Part shown: one piece after another, positions 51,750-60,598 of the stretch
Numbering within the stretch: the stretch's first letter is position 1
Layout: each line of letters opens with the position of its first letter
NCBI RefSeq assembly: GCF_001436555.1
Contig: NZ_AYZR01000004.1
Location: 1 to 64,000, forward strand
Origin: Lentilactobacillus senioris DSM 24302 = JCM 17472
Lineage (GTDB): Bacteria; Bacillota; Bacilli; Lactobacillales; Lactobacillaceae
DNA length: 64,000 nt
Direction of reading: 5' to 3'
Notes under the pieces: model-generated
What the model saw: only the letters and a program-made list of their open reading frames with translations
The model's database searches: none
Told to the model about the DNA's origin: nothing
Position numbers and translations under genes: made by a program

Positions 51750-52871
51750 TTATTTCTCTGGTAATTCGGTAGCGGAATCCGGGGTAACAACCACTGGTTC
51801 TTCCGATTCCACTACTGGCTTTTCTTCTTCCATAGTTTCTTTAGGTGGATTATCCTTAGGCTTAGGTTGACTAACATTAACTAGTACCTTTCCTAAGGTG
51901 GTCCCTTTAGCCACTAATTGCAAGGCATCATTGATATGATCTAAGTCAAATTCGTGAGGATCAATTATTGGATTAAAGCCCTCTCTTTGAATGCGCTTAG
52001 TAATTTCACGAAGCCGTTTACCATCTGAGCGGACAAATAAAAACCGGTAACGCGCATTCTGTTCCTTAGCTAACCGATCATACTTAGCACCCATCACTGA
52101 GAATAATACTCGCTTATCGGGCCGCATTCCGTGTTCCACTGCAAAATTTTCGTTAGGATTCATCCGCAGACTAACGATTTGCCCACCAGCTTTAACCACT
52201 GCTAATTCATGGCGAAATTCACTGCTTCCTATCGTATCAATAATCATGTCAGATTTAGGAGCTACTTCCCAATAATTTTCTTCAGCCATGTCAATAAATT
52301 GAGTTACCCCGGCTGCTAACAGTGGTTCTTTTAATCGACTATCTCCAGCTACGTTAACTTCTACACCTAACCGTTTAGCCAACGGTAATACCAAATTAAT
52401 CAAGCCATCATTACCTAAAGGCATGAACAGCTTTTGCCCTGCTTGAGCACTCATTTCTTCCATAACCGCTTGCACTGCAGTCATAGCATCTAATGGTACT
52501 GTGGCAGCGTGTTGGAAAGTAACGTTAGCCGGCATTGGAGCTAAATCGCGCTCATTAATTACCACGTATTCAGCAAAGGAACCCAACCGGTTCATCGGCA
52601 ATAATCCGTAAACGTTATCCCCCTTTTTAAAGTCAGTAACCTGCTGTCCCACTTTTTCTACCACTCCAGAAAACTCATTTCCTAGTTTAAGTGGCATTGG
52701 GAATTTTTGAATCAACTTGAATTGGCCCGTCATGTCCATCACATCTAACGGATTGACACCGGCACAAACTACCTTCACTAGAATTTCATTAAGACGTAAA
52801 GCTGGGATGTCAACATCAACAATGTTGGCTTTAATACGGTGAGTGTAACGTTTAATTTGAGCGGCTTTCAT
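51750..52871 (-). CDS. Zinc-independent alcohol dehydrogenase/quinone oxidoreductase (MDR family)
   Basis: 373 residues. The GroES-like N-terminal half (VKVVCAGVNPLDVMDMTGQ, LGNEFSGVVEKVG) and Rossmann half match QOR-type medium-chain reductases without structural zinc cysteines. It has an unusual ~40-residue tail rich in Pro, Glu and Val (PPKETMEEEKPVV, SEEPVVVTP), absent from usual family members. The reduced substrate is unknown. Heads the QOR-PPOX pair. Confidence 0.88.
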   Translation of the reverse strand: MKAAQIKRYTHRIKANIVDVDIPALRLNEILVKVVCAGVNPLDVMDMTGQFKLIQKFPMPLKLGNEFSGVVEKVGQQVTDFKKGDNVYGLLPMNRLGSFAEYVVINERDLAPMPANVTFQHAATVPLDAMTAVQAVMEEMSAQAGQKLFMPLGNDGLINLVLPLAKRLGVEVNVAGDSRLKEPLLAAGVTQFIDMAEENYWEVAPKSDMIIDTIGSSEFRHELAVVKAGGQIVSLRMNPNENFAVEHGMRPDKRVLFSVMGAKYDRLAKEQNARYRFLFVRSDGKRLREITKRIQREGFNPIIDPHEFDLDHINDALQLVAKGTTLGKVLVNVSQPKPKDNPPKETMEEEKPVVESEEPVVVTPDSATELPEK

Positions 52872-53010
52872 AGTATTTCTCCTGTTTTTAATCTATGAAT
52901 CATTATACCGTATTTATCGAACCTGATATTTAAAGAATTACCAACATTTGACTTTTATTGCCCTCAGAATATACTTAGCTTTAAAAATAAAACTTACCAA
53001 AGGAGCGCTT

Positions 53011-54252
53011 ATGCACGCAGAAATTATTGGAATTGGCACAGAAATCTTGCTGGGACAAATTGTAGATACTAACTCTGCGTACCTAGCTCGGGGATTAGCT
53101 GATTTAGGAATTGAAGTTTACTATCACACCATTGTGGGTGATAATGCCAACCGGTTAACCCAAGCCCTAGATCTAGCAGCCACTCGAAGTGACCTGATTG
53201 TTATGAGTGGCGGCTTAGGTCCCACCGCTGATGATTTAACTAAGCAAACTGTCGCTAAATTTTTACATACTGATTTAATCGCTGATCCCCTCACAATGAC
53301 CAAATTAGATCAATACTACCAACAATCACAGATTGAACCATTACCTAACAACCAACAAATGGCTATGTACTTAGATCATTCCACTAAATTACTCAATGAT
53401 GTGGGCTATGCCGTCGGCAGTTTTTACCAGCAAACTGATGGACCCGACGTTTTAGTATTACCAGGCCCCCCTAAGGAAATGAGTTGGATGTTTGATCATT
53501 ACGCCATTCCTGCTTTGAAAGCCGCCTATCACCGTGATGAATTTTTAATTTCAAGGGTGTTGCGTTTCACCGAAATTGGAGAATCCGAATTAGTTACTAA
53601 AATCGATGATTTGATTGCTAACCAAACTAATCCCACTGTAGCTCCCTATATTAAACCTAACGAAGTTACTCTTCGATTGACCGCCAAAGCTGCCAATGAA
53701 GTAATAGCCAACCAACTGTTAGATGCTCTAGAAAGCCAGATTCAACAACGGGTAGGGGCCTATTTTTACGGATATGGTGACGACAATTCTCTACCTAACG
53801 AGGTTGTCCAAAAATTAATTAAGCGAGATATTTCCATTACCGCCGCAGAAAGTTTAACAGCTGGGTTATTCCAAAGCACCCTGGCTACCATTCCCGGAGT
53901 CTCCGCCATTTTTCCAGGTGGCTTTGTCACTTATGCCAACGAAGCCAAAGAACAATTATTGGCCATTCCGACTAACGTTATCGAAACTAACGGAGTTGTC
54001 AGTGAAGCAACTGCCATCTGGATGGCTGAACAAGCTCGAAAACAAATGAATACTGATATCGCTGTTTCATTTACTGGAGCAGCAGGTCCTGATCCATTAG
54101 AAGGTCAACCTGCTGGGACGGTCTGGATTGGATTAGCGGTCAAGGATCAGCCAACTATCGCTCAACTGTTTCATTTACCAGGTAATCGAAATACTGTGCG
54201 AGAACGTTCTGTTCTCCGGGCATTTAACCTCATTCGCCAACACATTTTATAA
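53011..54252 (+). CDS. cinA: CinA-like protein (competence/damage-inducible)
   Basis: About 413 residues from ATG 53011 (AAAGGAG upstream). The N-terminal MoCF-biosynthesis-like domain (EIIGIGTEILLGQIVDTNSAYLA, MSGGLGPTADDLTKQ) is followed by the C-terminal CinA deamidase domain (TAAESLTAGLFQSTLATIPG, VSEATAIWMA, SFTGAAGPDP). The C-terminal domain deamidates nicotinamide mononucleotide; the gene is often upstream of recA. The next gene here is convergent, so no recA linkage. Confidence 0.94.
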   Translation: MHAEIIGIGTEILLGQIVDTNSAYLARGLADLGIEVYYHTIVGDNANRLTQALDLAATRSDLIVMSGGLGPTADDLTKQTVAKFLHTDLIADPLTMTKLDQYYQQSQIEPLPNNQQMAMYLDHSTKLLNDVGYAVGSFYQQTDGPDVLVLPGPPKEMSWMFDHYAIPALKAAYHRDEFLISRVLRFTEIGESELVTKIDDLIANQTNPTVAPYIKPNEVTLRLTAKAANEVIANQLLDALESQIQQRVGAYFYGYGDDNSLPNEVVQKLIKRDISITAAESLTAGLFQSTLATIPGVSAIFPGGFVTYANEAKEQLLAIPTNVIETNGVVSEATAIWMAEQARKQMNTDIAVSFTGAAGPDPLEGQPAGTVWIGLAVKDQPTIAQLFHLPGNRNTVRERSVLRAFNLIRQHIL

Positions 54253-54256
54253 CAAT

Positions 54257-54286
54257 AAAAAACACCGCCAATGGCGGTGTTTTTTT
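54257..54286. terminator. Bidirectional intrinsic terminator
   Basis: AAAAACACCGCC pairs with GGCGGTGTTTTTT around a 3-base loop, between convergent cinA and the DUF4870-like gene. Confidence 0.92.
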
Positions 54287-54313
54287 GATCTCCTGCAGGA
54301 TGAAACTTATTCG

Positions 54314-54700
54314 TTACCCTTCTTCTCCACTAGGACTGTGGAGACCTAGCATCCTTCTTACTCCCATATAAATATTAATAATATAGAAAGCAGCGATAGC
54401 TAGGATGAAAAAGATTGCGGTAGTTGATGGAGTATCAACCCAAGCAACCCACGACCCAATGGCATAAATCTGAGCCGTATTCATTAACCACATGAGCCCT
54501 ACTGTAAGTGCCACCGGAATCACGTGGAGCAATAGTGCCATTTTTGAGTTAGCTACTACTTCCTTATTTTTCCGGCCGGCGATCCAGGTAATGATTGGAA
54601 AGATAATTGGTAAGAAGAAAATACTTAAATAGCTCAAACCAGAAACAATATCAGCGTTATTACCCTTGTTCATCTTGGATGGACTTGCGTTAATTGCCAT
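54314..54700 (-). CDS. DUF4870-like small membrane protein
   Basis: About 128 residues from ATG 54700 (AGGGGAGAG upstream). Three membrane helices, with GLSYLSIFFLPIIFPIITWIAG and the conserved N..AK-like VVANSKMALLLHV. It matches DUF4870 proteins in size and pattern. Function unknown. It is monocistronic. Confidence 0.75.
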   Translation of the reverse strand: MAINASPSKMNKGNNADIVSGLSYLSIFFLPIIFPIITWIAGRKNKEVVANSKMALLLHVIPVALTVGLMWLMNTAQIYAIGSWVAWVDTPSTTAIFFILAIAAFYIINIYMGVRRMLGLHSPSGEEG

Positions 54701-54815
54701 TGTTCTCTCCCCTTTCAAATGCCGTTCACAACAACCTACAGACAACATGTTTATATAAGTCATTATATGGGACCCCCTAGTAAGGGTCAATTTTAAAGAT
54801 TAGGCGCTAACATCA

Positions 54816-55559
54816 CTAGACATTTAATAATTTGCCTAAGAAATCCTGTGCCCGTTCGGTTTGTGGATTAGCAAAAAAAGCTTCCGGACTACCCGTTTCT
54901 TGTACGTAACCATCGGCCATAAACCAAATCTGGTCGGCCACCGATTTAGCAAAACCCATTTCGTGAGTAACCACCACCATTGTCATACCGTTATTGGCTA
55001 AATCCTTCATTACACTTAGTACTTCGCCCACCATTTCGGGATCTAATGCGGAAGTGGGTTCGTCAAACAACATTACTTCCGGATTCATTGCTAATGCCCT
55101 AGCAATTGCTACCCGTTGCTTTTGGCCACCTGACAAACTATCCGGAAACTGGTTCGCGAACTCTAGCATCCCTACTTGGGCCAATTGAGTTTTGGCGATC
55201 TCATCGGCTTCTGCATCGCTCAGTCCTTTGACTTTCATCAGAGCTAACTTAACGTTTTCTAACGTATTCATATTCGCAAACAAATTGAAACTTTGAAATA
55301 CCATCCCCATTTTTTCACGTAGCTGATCGAGGTCTTTTTCTGCTAATCCGTTTAGTTGTTGACCTTCAAAGCTTACCGTTCCGCTGGTTGGTGTTTCAAG
55401 TAAATTCAAACAACGTAAAAAGGTACTCTTCCCACTTCCAGAAGGTCCAATCACTACAATCACTTGGCCTTGATCCACATGTTCGGTGATTCCTTTAAGG
55501 ACTTCTTTTTTGCCGTAGTTTTTAGTTAAATCATCAACTGCAATCATCGTTTTAGTCAT
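54816..55559 (-). CDS. glnQ: Polar amino acid (glutamine-type) ABC transporter, ATP-binding protein
   Basis: 247 residues from ATG 55559. Walker [11 protein letters not shown]-loop FQSFNLF, signature LSGGQKQRV, Walker B VMLFDEP and switch VVVTHEM are all intact. It overlaps the upstream binding protein-permease fusion by 8 bases. GlnQ/GlnPH pairs import glutamine or glutamate/asparagine; the exact substrate is inferred from class only. Confidence 0.92.
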   Translation of the reverse strand: MTKTMIAVDDLTKNYGKKEVLKGITEHVDQGQVIVVIGPSGSGKSTFLRCLNLLETPTSGTVSFEGQQLNGLAEKDLDQLREKMGMVFQSFNLFANMNTLENVKLALMKVKGLSDAEADEIAKTQLAQVGMLEFANQFPDSLSGGQKQRVAIARALAMNPEVMLFDEPTSALDPEMVGEVLSVMKDLANNGMTMVVVTHEMGFAKSVADQIWFMADGYVQETGSPEAFFANPQTERAQDFLGKLLNV

Positions 55560-57021
55560 GTTGCATCCCCTTTTCAAAGTGATTCAAAATCCGTGACGCC
55601 GTGAACGTTAAGATGAAGTAAATTACCATAATAACGAAAATGGGCGCTACTCCTCGATACGTGTCGGAACGGACAATGTTGGACTGGTAAATTAATTCGG
55701 TCACCCCAATGATGGACACGATCGAACTATCCTTAATCAAGGTAATAAATTCATTTCCTAAAGAAGGCCAAATATTTTTCACCGCTTGCGGTAAAACCAC
55801 GTAGCGCATCGTTTTAGCGCTGGATAATCCTAAACTTCTAGCCGCTTCGGTTTGGCCTGGATCCACGGAGTTAATTCCACCCCGGATATATTCAGCAACG
55901 TAGGCTCCCGAGTTTAAGGAAATCGCGATGATCCCAGATAATAGTGCTGGAATATTCACTAGCACTCCTAACCCAAAGTACACAAACATTACTTGGACCA
56001 TCATCGGTGTGCCCCGAATAAATTCCACGTAAGCAGTTGCTAGCCAACGAATAAGATCCTTAAACCAGTTGCCACGCAATCTTCTCAACAGCGCCAAAAT
56101 GACTCCAATAATGAATCCGAAAAAGACAGAACAAACGGTAATAATTAAGGTGTATTCCACCCCAATGGCAAATGCCTTCCAGTAGTGCCACATCGAAGTA
56201 TTTACCGTGTTAGTTTTCATGTACTTACCAGCCGCTGGCAAGTACTCTTTTTTGATTAAATTAGCTTTTTTAATTTTGGCGATCGACTTATTAGCTGCCG
56301 CCACTAAAGTGTTATCCCCTTTGGGAAAAGCAATGGCTGAGCTGGTAGCTGATGAACTCAGGTCAAAGTGACTAGGAACGGCCACTAAGGATTTATTGTT
56401 GGCCACGTAGGCTTCTGCGGTCGGCTTCTCCATCGCCACCCCGTTAACCTTATGACTTTGCAACGCCAAAACCAAATCAGCTGCTGAAGTCATCCCTTTA
56501 ACCTTCACATCCTTAATTTGTTTCTGGGATTCTACGTATTGCGTCGTTCCGGTTTGAGCACCCACGGTTTTGCCTTCAAAGGAATTCTTATCTTTGTACC
56601 GCCAACTATCAGTCTTATTGACCAAAATAGAGTAACCACCCTGGTAATAAACGTCAGAAAAGCTGACGTTTTTTCTTCTGGCCGGGGTGGGATTCATTCC
56701 TGAAATTACCATGTCGACTTTTCCAGTTTGCAAACCGGTTAACAGTGAGTCAAATGACATTTTTTTAATCACTAACTTCACTCCTAAATCCTTAGCAATC
56801 TGCTTAGCAATTTCGACATCCATGCCGACAATTTTAGTCTTGCCGTTTTCAGTCGCTTCAAATTCATATGGCGGATAATCCGGCGACGTCCCCATTACAA
56901 TTTCTCCCTTTTGCTTAACTTGGGCTAAGGAGTCATCTGCGTATACAGACTGAACTTGAAACGTCAGCCCTGCTATTAGAATTGTTACTAATCCTAATAG
57001 CCAACCAATTCTCTTTTTCAT
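55552..57021 (-). CDS. Amino acid ABC transporter, fused substrate-binding protein and permease (GlnPH type)
   Basis: 489 residues. Residues 1-28 are a cleavable signal peptide (VYA-DD). A family 3 solute-binding domain follows (about 35-260, [15 protein letters not shown]). Residues ~280-489 are a HisM-type permease with [28 protein letters not shown] as its EAA loop. The fusion is the known GlnP form of lactic acid bacteria, in which each homodimer half carries its own binding domain. It heads the operon with glnQ. Confidence 0.93.
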   Translation of the reverse strand: MKKRIGWLLGLVTILIAGLTFQVQSVYADDSLAQVKQKGEIVMGTSPDYPPYEFEATENGKTKIVGMDVEIAKQIAKDLGVKLVIKKMSFDSLLTGLQTGKVDMVISGMNPTPARRKNVSFSDVYYQGGYSILVNKTDSWRYKDKNSFEGKTVGAQTGTTQYVESQKQIKDVKVKGMTSAADLVLALQSHKVNGVAMEKPTAEAYVANNKSLVAVPSHFDLSSSATSSAIAFPKGDNTLVAAANKSIAKIKKANLIKKEYLPAAGKYMKTNTVNTSMWHYWKAFAIGVEYTLIITVCSVFFGFIIGVILALLRRLRGNWFKDLIRWLATAYVEFIRGTPMMVQVMFVYFGLGVLVNIPALLSGIIAISLNSGAYVAEYIRGGINSVDPGQTEAARSLGLSSAKTMRYVVLPQAVKNIWPSLGNEFITLIKDSSIVSIIGVTELIYQSNIVRSDTYRGVAPIFVIMVIYFILTFTASRILNHFEKGMQHD

Positions 57022-57053
57022 AAGCTTTCCTCATTTCGTTAACTGATGAATTG

Positions 57054-57082
57054 AGTATAAAGCTTTATGATTATTTATGCAA
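57054..57082 (-). promoter_or_regulatory. Promoter of the GlnPQ operon
   Basis: On the minus strand TTGCAT (57077-57082) and TATACT (57054-57059) are 17 bases apart. TTTATGCATAAA (about 57107-57118) and other TATGCA-containing strings lie just upstream and could bind a regulator. Confidence 0.7.
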
Positions 57083-57144
57083 TATATTTTTATAAAAAGC
57101 CATTTTTATGCATAAATAATAAAACGCCCCTGAAAACATGCATG

Positions 57145-57183
57145 AAAAAAGCTTTGACAAGTTTAACCTTATCAAAGCTTTTT
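57145..57183 (-). terminator. Terminator of the NAD(P)-binding-like gene
   Basis: AAAAAAGCTTTGA pairs with TCAAAGCTTTTT around a 14-base loop. It lies just after the 57187 stop. Confidence 0.82.
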
Positions 57184-57186
57184 AAT

Positions 57187-57684
57187 CTAATTAATTTCCA
57201 TACTTTCGGTTTGATAGTTCTGTGGATCTTGAACGATCCGGGTTGCTATTTGGGCAATTTGATGGCGGACCTCTTCTGGACTAGCCACGTCTAACGGTAA
57301 CCAATCCGGTCGTAAAATTGTATAATTCAAGCCAGAATTTTCTACTGTATCATTAATTGCCACTTCATTGCTAATTTCTCGAGGTAAAACTAGAATTAAC
57401 CGTTCTACCTTAGCTTGTTTCATTTGATTAATAATAGTTTCTACTGCTTGATTATTACCATTAACTGCCAGGAACACAATATCTTGCTCCCGCATGGCAC
57501 TAGCTAATAATGGCTCATCACTAATTTCACCAGTAACTACCTTTTCTCTCATTTCGTTGGTAACATCTTCTAAATTCAAGTTTTGATCAAATAGTGTGAT
57601 TTCAGCTTCTAATTCAGCTAATACGTTTGCTGCTACCGCTTGCTGCAAAGACCCCTTAGCACCAATAATTAATAGTTTTGTCAT
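57187..57684 (-). CDS. NAD(P)-binding (NmrA-like) protein
   Basis: 165 residues with a Rossmann start KLLIIGAKGSLQQAVAANVL (two of three usual glycines) and the strand pattern QDIVFLAVNG, ERLILVLPRE, LNYTILRPDWLPLD typical of YwnB/NmrA-type atypical SDRs. No Tyr-x-x-x-Lys catalytic pair. It is shorter than the relative at 18468-19040 and may be a redox sensor or a minimal dehydrogenase. AAGGGGG-type site before the ATG. Monocistronic. Confidence 0.75.
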   Translation of the reverse strand: MTKLLIIGAKGSLQQAVAANVLAELEAEITLFDQNLNLEDVTNEMREKVVTGEISDEPLLASAMREQDIVFLAVNGNNQAVETIINQMKQAKVERLILVLPREISNEVAINDTVENSGLNYTILRPDWLPLDVASPEEVRHQIAQIATRIVQDPQNYQTESMEIN

Positions 57685-57777
57685 CTCTTAACCCCCATTA
57701 ATTTTAACTATCTTTATTTAAGCCTAATAATTGGTTTCAACGCAAGCGATTCGTCTTGAGATGACCTTTTTCCCACT

Positions 57778-57806
57778 AAAAAAGTTGAATACCTAAGTAT
57801 CCAACT
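57778..57806 (-). terminator. Terminator of the vitamin B6-type operon
   Basis: On the minus strand AGTTG.ATAC pairs with GTAT.CAACT around TTAG, followed by a T run. Confidence 0.82.
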
Positions 57807-57814
57807 CTTAATTA

Positions 57815-58312
57815 TTATTTAATTGCTAACCGGTCCCTAAAGATTGGCAACAAGATTAAAGCTACCAATACTCCTGCTCCCGCTTGAAATAAGTTCGGAA
57901 TAATTCCGGCTAGCCCTGCAGCAGGAGAATACAAGAACGTATCCACCAGCCAGTACCCAACTACCATCAACAGTGCACTAGCAACTACAATTAAAAATCT
58001 AACGTATTTATTTTCAAAGTGAAGGGCAGAACCAGCCACCAAACCTTCTAGTCCGTGGATAATCAACGAAAAAAACATGTATTGTCCGTAACCAGCAAAC
58101 AGGTCTAGCAAAAAGCCACTAAGGCCCCCAACCGCTGCTCCCCATTTAGTGCCCATGAGAAGAGCGGCCACGATAATTAAACCATCGCTAAGATTTAAAT
58201 AACCATTAGTCATCGGGACCGGGATCACAAATACCCGACTGACCACCACATTAACAGCGATTAAAACCGCAGCGATTATCATTTGTCGAAGTTCTGATCG
58301 TTGTTTTACCAT
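57815..58312 (-). CDS. ECF transporter S component (probable pyridoxine precursor uptake)
   Basis: 165 residues with about five to six membrane helices; the Ala/Gly-rich pattern (MTNGYLNLSDGLIIVAALLMGTKWGAAVGGLSGFLLDLF) is that of ECF S components. The shared ECF module energises it. Its start shares one base with the stop of the DUF436 gene (TAATG), and a PfkB-type pyridoxine-kinase-like gene heads the operon, so a vitamin B6 substrate (PdxU2-like) is inferred; thiamin-type is the alternative. Confidence 0.8.
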   Translation of the reverse strand: MVKQRSELRQMIIAAVLIAVNVVVSRVFVIPVPMTNGYLNLSDGLIIVAALLMGTKWGAAVGGLSGFLLDLFAGYGQYMFFSLIIHGLEGLVAGSALHFENKYVRFLIVVASALLMVVGYWLVDTFLYSPAAGLAGIIPNLFQAGAGVLVALILLPIFRDRLAIK

Positions 58313-58875
58313 TATTTCAAATTAGCCTCAGTAAAATCATACTTAGCTCGTTGTCCACCTACTAGCTTAGGCCGTGAAGTCAATGCCACTACATGGGCGC
58401 CACCAATTTTAGTTTCAGTCAAGCGAACTGGGACTTGAACAAATCGCACGTGCATCCCAATTTCTGTTCCACCAATATCAATTCCGCCATCGGCAACAAT
58501 GTGTTCTACTTCAACTGGATCATTCATGGCTTGCCAGCCGGCAACAGAAGTAGCCCCTCCGGCGTGTAAGGCAGGAACTACCGTCACTTGTTCAAAATTA
58601 TGTTTTGTGGCTGTTGAACGTTCCATTAAAAGTGACCGATTAATGTGTTCACAACCTTGAATAGCTAAATCAAAATCGTATTTTTGGGCATATTCATTGA
58701 GGGTGTTAAACACTACTTCACCAACTTGCAGACTGGAATCGGTCGCCATCCAGTGACCCCGAATCATACTAGTACTGCAACCTACCACAAACAAACCTCC
58801 CTTAGGAAAGTTTACTAATTCAAAGTAATTGTCCATTACTCGTCTAATATCTGCTTGAATATCTGCTAATTCCAT
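58312..58875 (-). CDS. DUF436/TIGR01440 family protein (YwlG-like)
   Basis: 187 residues, the family length. The family signature is visible as FVVGCSTSMIRGHWMATDSSLQVGEVVFN, QGCEHINRSLLMER and HVRFVQVPV. Function of the family is unknown. It starts 14 bases after the kinase-like gene and is coupled to the S component gene, which suggests a link with cofactor uptake. Confidence 0.9.
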   Translation of the reverse strand: MELADIQADIRRVMDNYFELVNFPKGGLFVVGCSTSMIRGHWMATDSSLQVGEVVFNTLNEYAQKYDFDLAIQGCEHINRSLLMERSTATKHNFEQVTVVPALHAGGATSVAGWQAMNDPVEVEHIVADGGIDIGGTEIGMHVRFVQVPVRLTETKIGGAHVVALTSRPKLVGGQRAKYDFTEANLK

Positions 58876-58888
58876 TATTCACTGCTCC

Positions 58889-59716
58889 TTATTTTTCACC
58901 GTTTGTAATTACCCGTAATACATTCACTAGGTCAAGACCGGAGTCATAGTCCGATTCTAACGTAGCGTTCATCGCTAATTGTAAAGTATTCATAGTTTGT
59001 TGGACTGAATCTGCTAAAGTTGATCCACGACCTAGATAACCAGTTAAAATCGCCGCAAAAGCATCTCCAGCACCACTAAAATGGCGAGGTAAGTATTTAA
59101 CAAAGTAAGATTGTAGCTTACCGTCAGCTAACCAAAAACTACCTATTTGATTTTTGCGCTTAACCCCAGTCACAATGATTTGCTTAGGGTTCGGCAACTT
59201 TTGGTTTAACGTTTGAAGGGCCCGCTGCAAATACTCATTATCCACGACCGTTAGATTCACGCCGCTCAAAATTTCTAATTCGGTTAAATTAGGCGTTAAG
59301 ACCGTCCCCAACTCTAACAATGAACTTAAGGCCGACACATAATTCGTGTCCAGTCCCGGATAAAGCTTCCCATGATCTCCTAACACCGGGTCCAAAACCA
59401 CTTCCATTGGCTGCCAGGTAGTTAAAAGTTGCTGAACAGCCGTCAACGCAGCCACGTTACCCACGTAACCAATCAATGCCTGATCAAACCGCAAATCAGT
59501 AATTTCCTGCCATTGTTGATTGGTCTGTTCTAGCCAACTGGCTGTCTGCAACTTAGCTGGCTCTCCTAATCCTTCGGTTTGCGCCGACAAAACTACCGTA
59601 GGCAACGGCACTGGTCGTTGGCCAAAAGCTGCCAAAATCGGAAGAGCTTCCGTCATTGAAATATTACCAACTGCCGACAAATCCTCAGCTATAAGAGTTG
59701 TTATTTGTTTTGCCAT
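58889..59716 (-). CDS. PfkB/ribokinase-superfamily kinase, pyridoxine kinase-like
   Basis: 275 residues. The ribokinase-fold anion hole and catalytic Asp are in HFSGAGDAFAAILTGYLGRG; DPVLGDHGKLYPGLD and LTPNLTELEILSGV match the PdxK/PdxY class. The N-terminal EDLSAVGNISM also fits. It would phosphorylate pyridoxal/pyridoxine to the 5'-phosphate. Hydroxymethylpyrimidine kinase is the alternative. First gene of a three-gene operon with the DUF436 and S component genes. Confidence 0.85.
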   Translation of the reverse strand: MAKQITTLIAEDLSAVGNISMTEALPILAAFGQRPVPLPTVVLSAQTEGLGEPAKLQTASWLEQTNQQWQEITDLRFDQALIGYVGNVAALTAVQQLLTTWQPMEVVLDPVLGDHGKLYPGLDTNYVSALSSLLELGTVLTPNLTELEILSGVNLTVVDNEYLQRALQTLNQKLPNPKQIIVTGVKRKNQIGSFWLADGKLQSYFVKYLPRHFSGAGDAFAAILTGYLGRGSTLADSVQQTMNTLQLAMNATLESDYDSGLDLVNVLRVITNGEK

Positions 59717-59875
59717 TTAAGATCCTTTCAAACACTCGCTAACTTTTTCACCAACTGGTAATATTATAGCTCATTTAACTAGCTTAGTGATAGTAATTCC
59801 AGGGATAATTCCTTTAAGGAATATTTGTGAAAAGTATACTTAATTTGTCATAGCTACTTTGAAAATGACTTTAAT

Positions 59876-59904
59876 TTGAATAGTACCCCATTTATCTTTA
59901 TAAT
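59876..59904 (+). promoter_or_regulatory. ribB promoter
   Basis: TTGAAT (59876-59881) and consensus TATAAT (59899-59904) are 17 bases apart. About 40 bases separate it from the ribosome binding site, too few for an FMN riboswitch. Confidence 0.8.
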
Positions 59905-59953
59905 GTAATGGTCGCTGTAACATTTAGTCAAGCATCTAAAGGAGATGACCTCC

Positions 59954-60556
59954 ATGAATAATATAGAACAAGCATTAACAGATTTAAAAGCTGGTAAACT
60001 AATCGTGGTCGCTGACGACCCAGATCGAGAAGGCGAAGGAGATTTATTAGGGGTCGCAGAATACGCCACCCCAGAGACAGTAAATACCATGATCACCTTA
60101 GCCCGTGGCTTGGTTTGTGTACCAATGACTGAAGAATGGGCTGAGCGCCAAGGGCTAGACCGAATGACGGACGTCAACAATGATGCATTTGGGACTCCCT
60201 TCTTAGTCAGCGCTGATGCTAGAACTACCAGTACTGGAATTTCTGCCTTTGATCGGGCAGACACCATCAAGCAAATGGCTGATCCTAAATCTACCTTTGC
60301 TGATTTTTATCATCCTGGCCACGTATTCCCATTACATGCCGCAGTTGGTGGACTTAAGGAACGAGATGGTCACACCGAAGCTGGCGTTGCCTTAGCGGAA
60401 TTAACCAGTGATAGTCCAGTTGCTTATATTTGTGAAATTATCAAACCTGATGGTCACATGGCCAAGGGGCAAGAATTAGTGGATTTCTCCGATGAACATG
60501 GCTTTACCATGATCACTATCGATGATTTAATTGCTTATCTTAATCAGCAAAACTAA
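59954..60556 (+). CDS. ribB: 3,4-dihydroxy-2-butanone 4-phosphate synthase (stand-alone)
   Basis: 200 residues from ATG 59954; AAAGGAG (59938-59944) is 9 bases away, while the in-frame ATG 59945 abuts it. The active-site loop DDPDREGEGDLL, HPGHVFPLHA and GHTEAGVALAELT are intact. It converts ribulose 5-phosphate to DHBP and formate, the four-carbon precursor of riboflavin. In many Firmicutes it is fused to GTP cyclohydrolase II; here it is alone, with no other rib gene in the window and its own promoter and terminator. Confidence 0.95.
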   Translation: MNNIEQALTDLKAGKLIVVADDPDREGEGDLLGVAEYATPETVNTMITLARGLVCVPMTEEWAERQGLDRMTDVNNDAFGTPFLVSADARTTSTGISAFDRADTIKQMADPKSTFADFYHPGHVFPLHAAVGGLKERDGHTEAGVALAELTSDSPVAYICEIIKPDGHMAKGQELVDFSDEHGFTMITIDDLIAYLNQQN

Positions 60557-60595
60557 AAAAGATTTCCCACCAGTAAATGGTGGGAAATCTTTTTT
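60555..60595. terminator. Bidirectional intrinsic terminator
   Basis: GATTTCCCACC pairs with GGTGGGAAATC (7-base loop), flanked by six A's and six T's, between convergent ribB and esterase genes. Confidence 0.93.
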
Positions 60596-60598
60596 AGT

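Noticed and set aside
59717-59953. FMN riboswitch before ribB
   Set aside because: The promoter at 59876-59904 leaves only ~45 bases of leader, and no RFN-box strings are visible.
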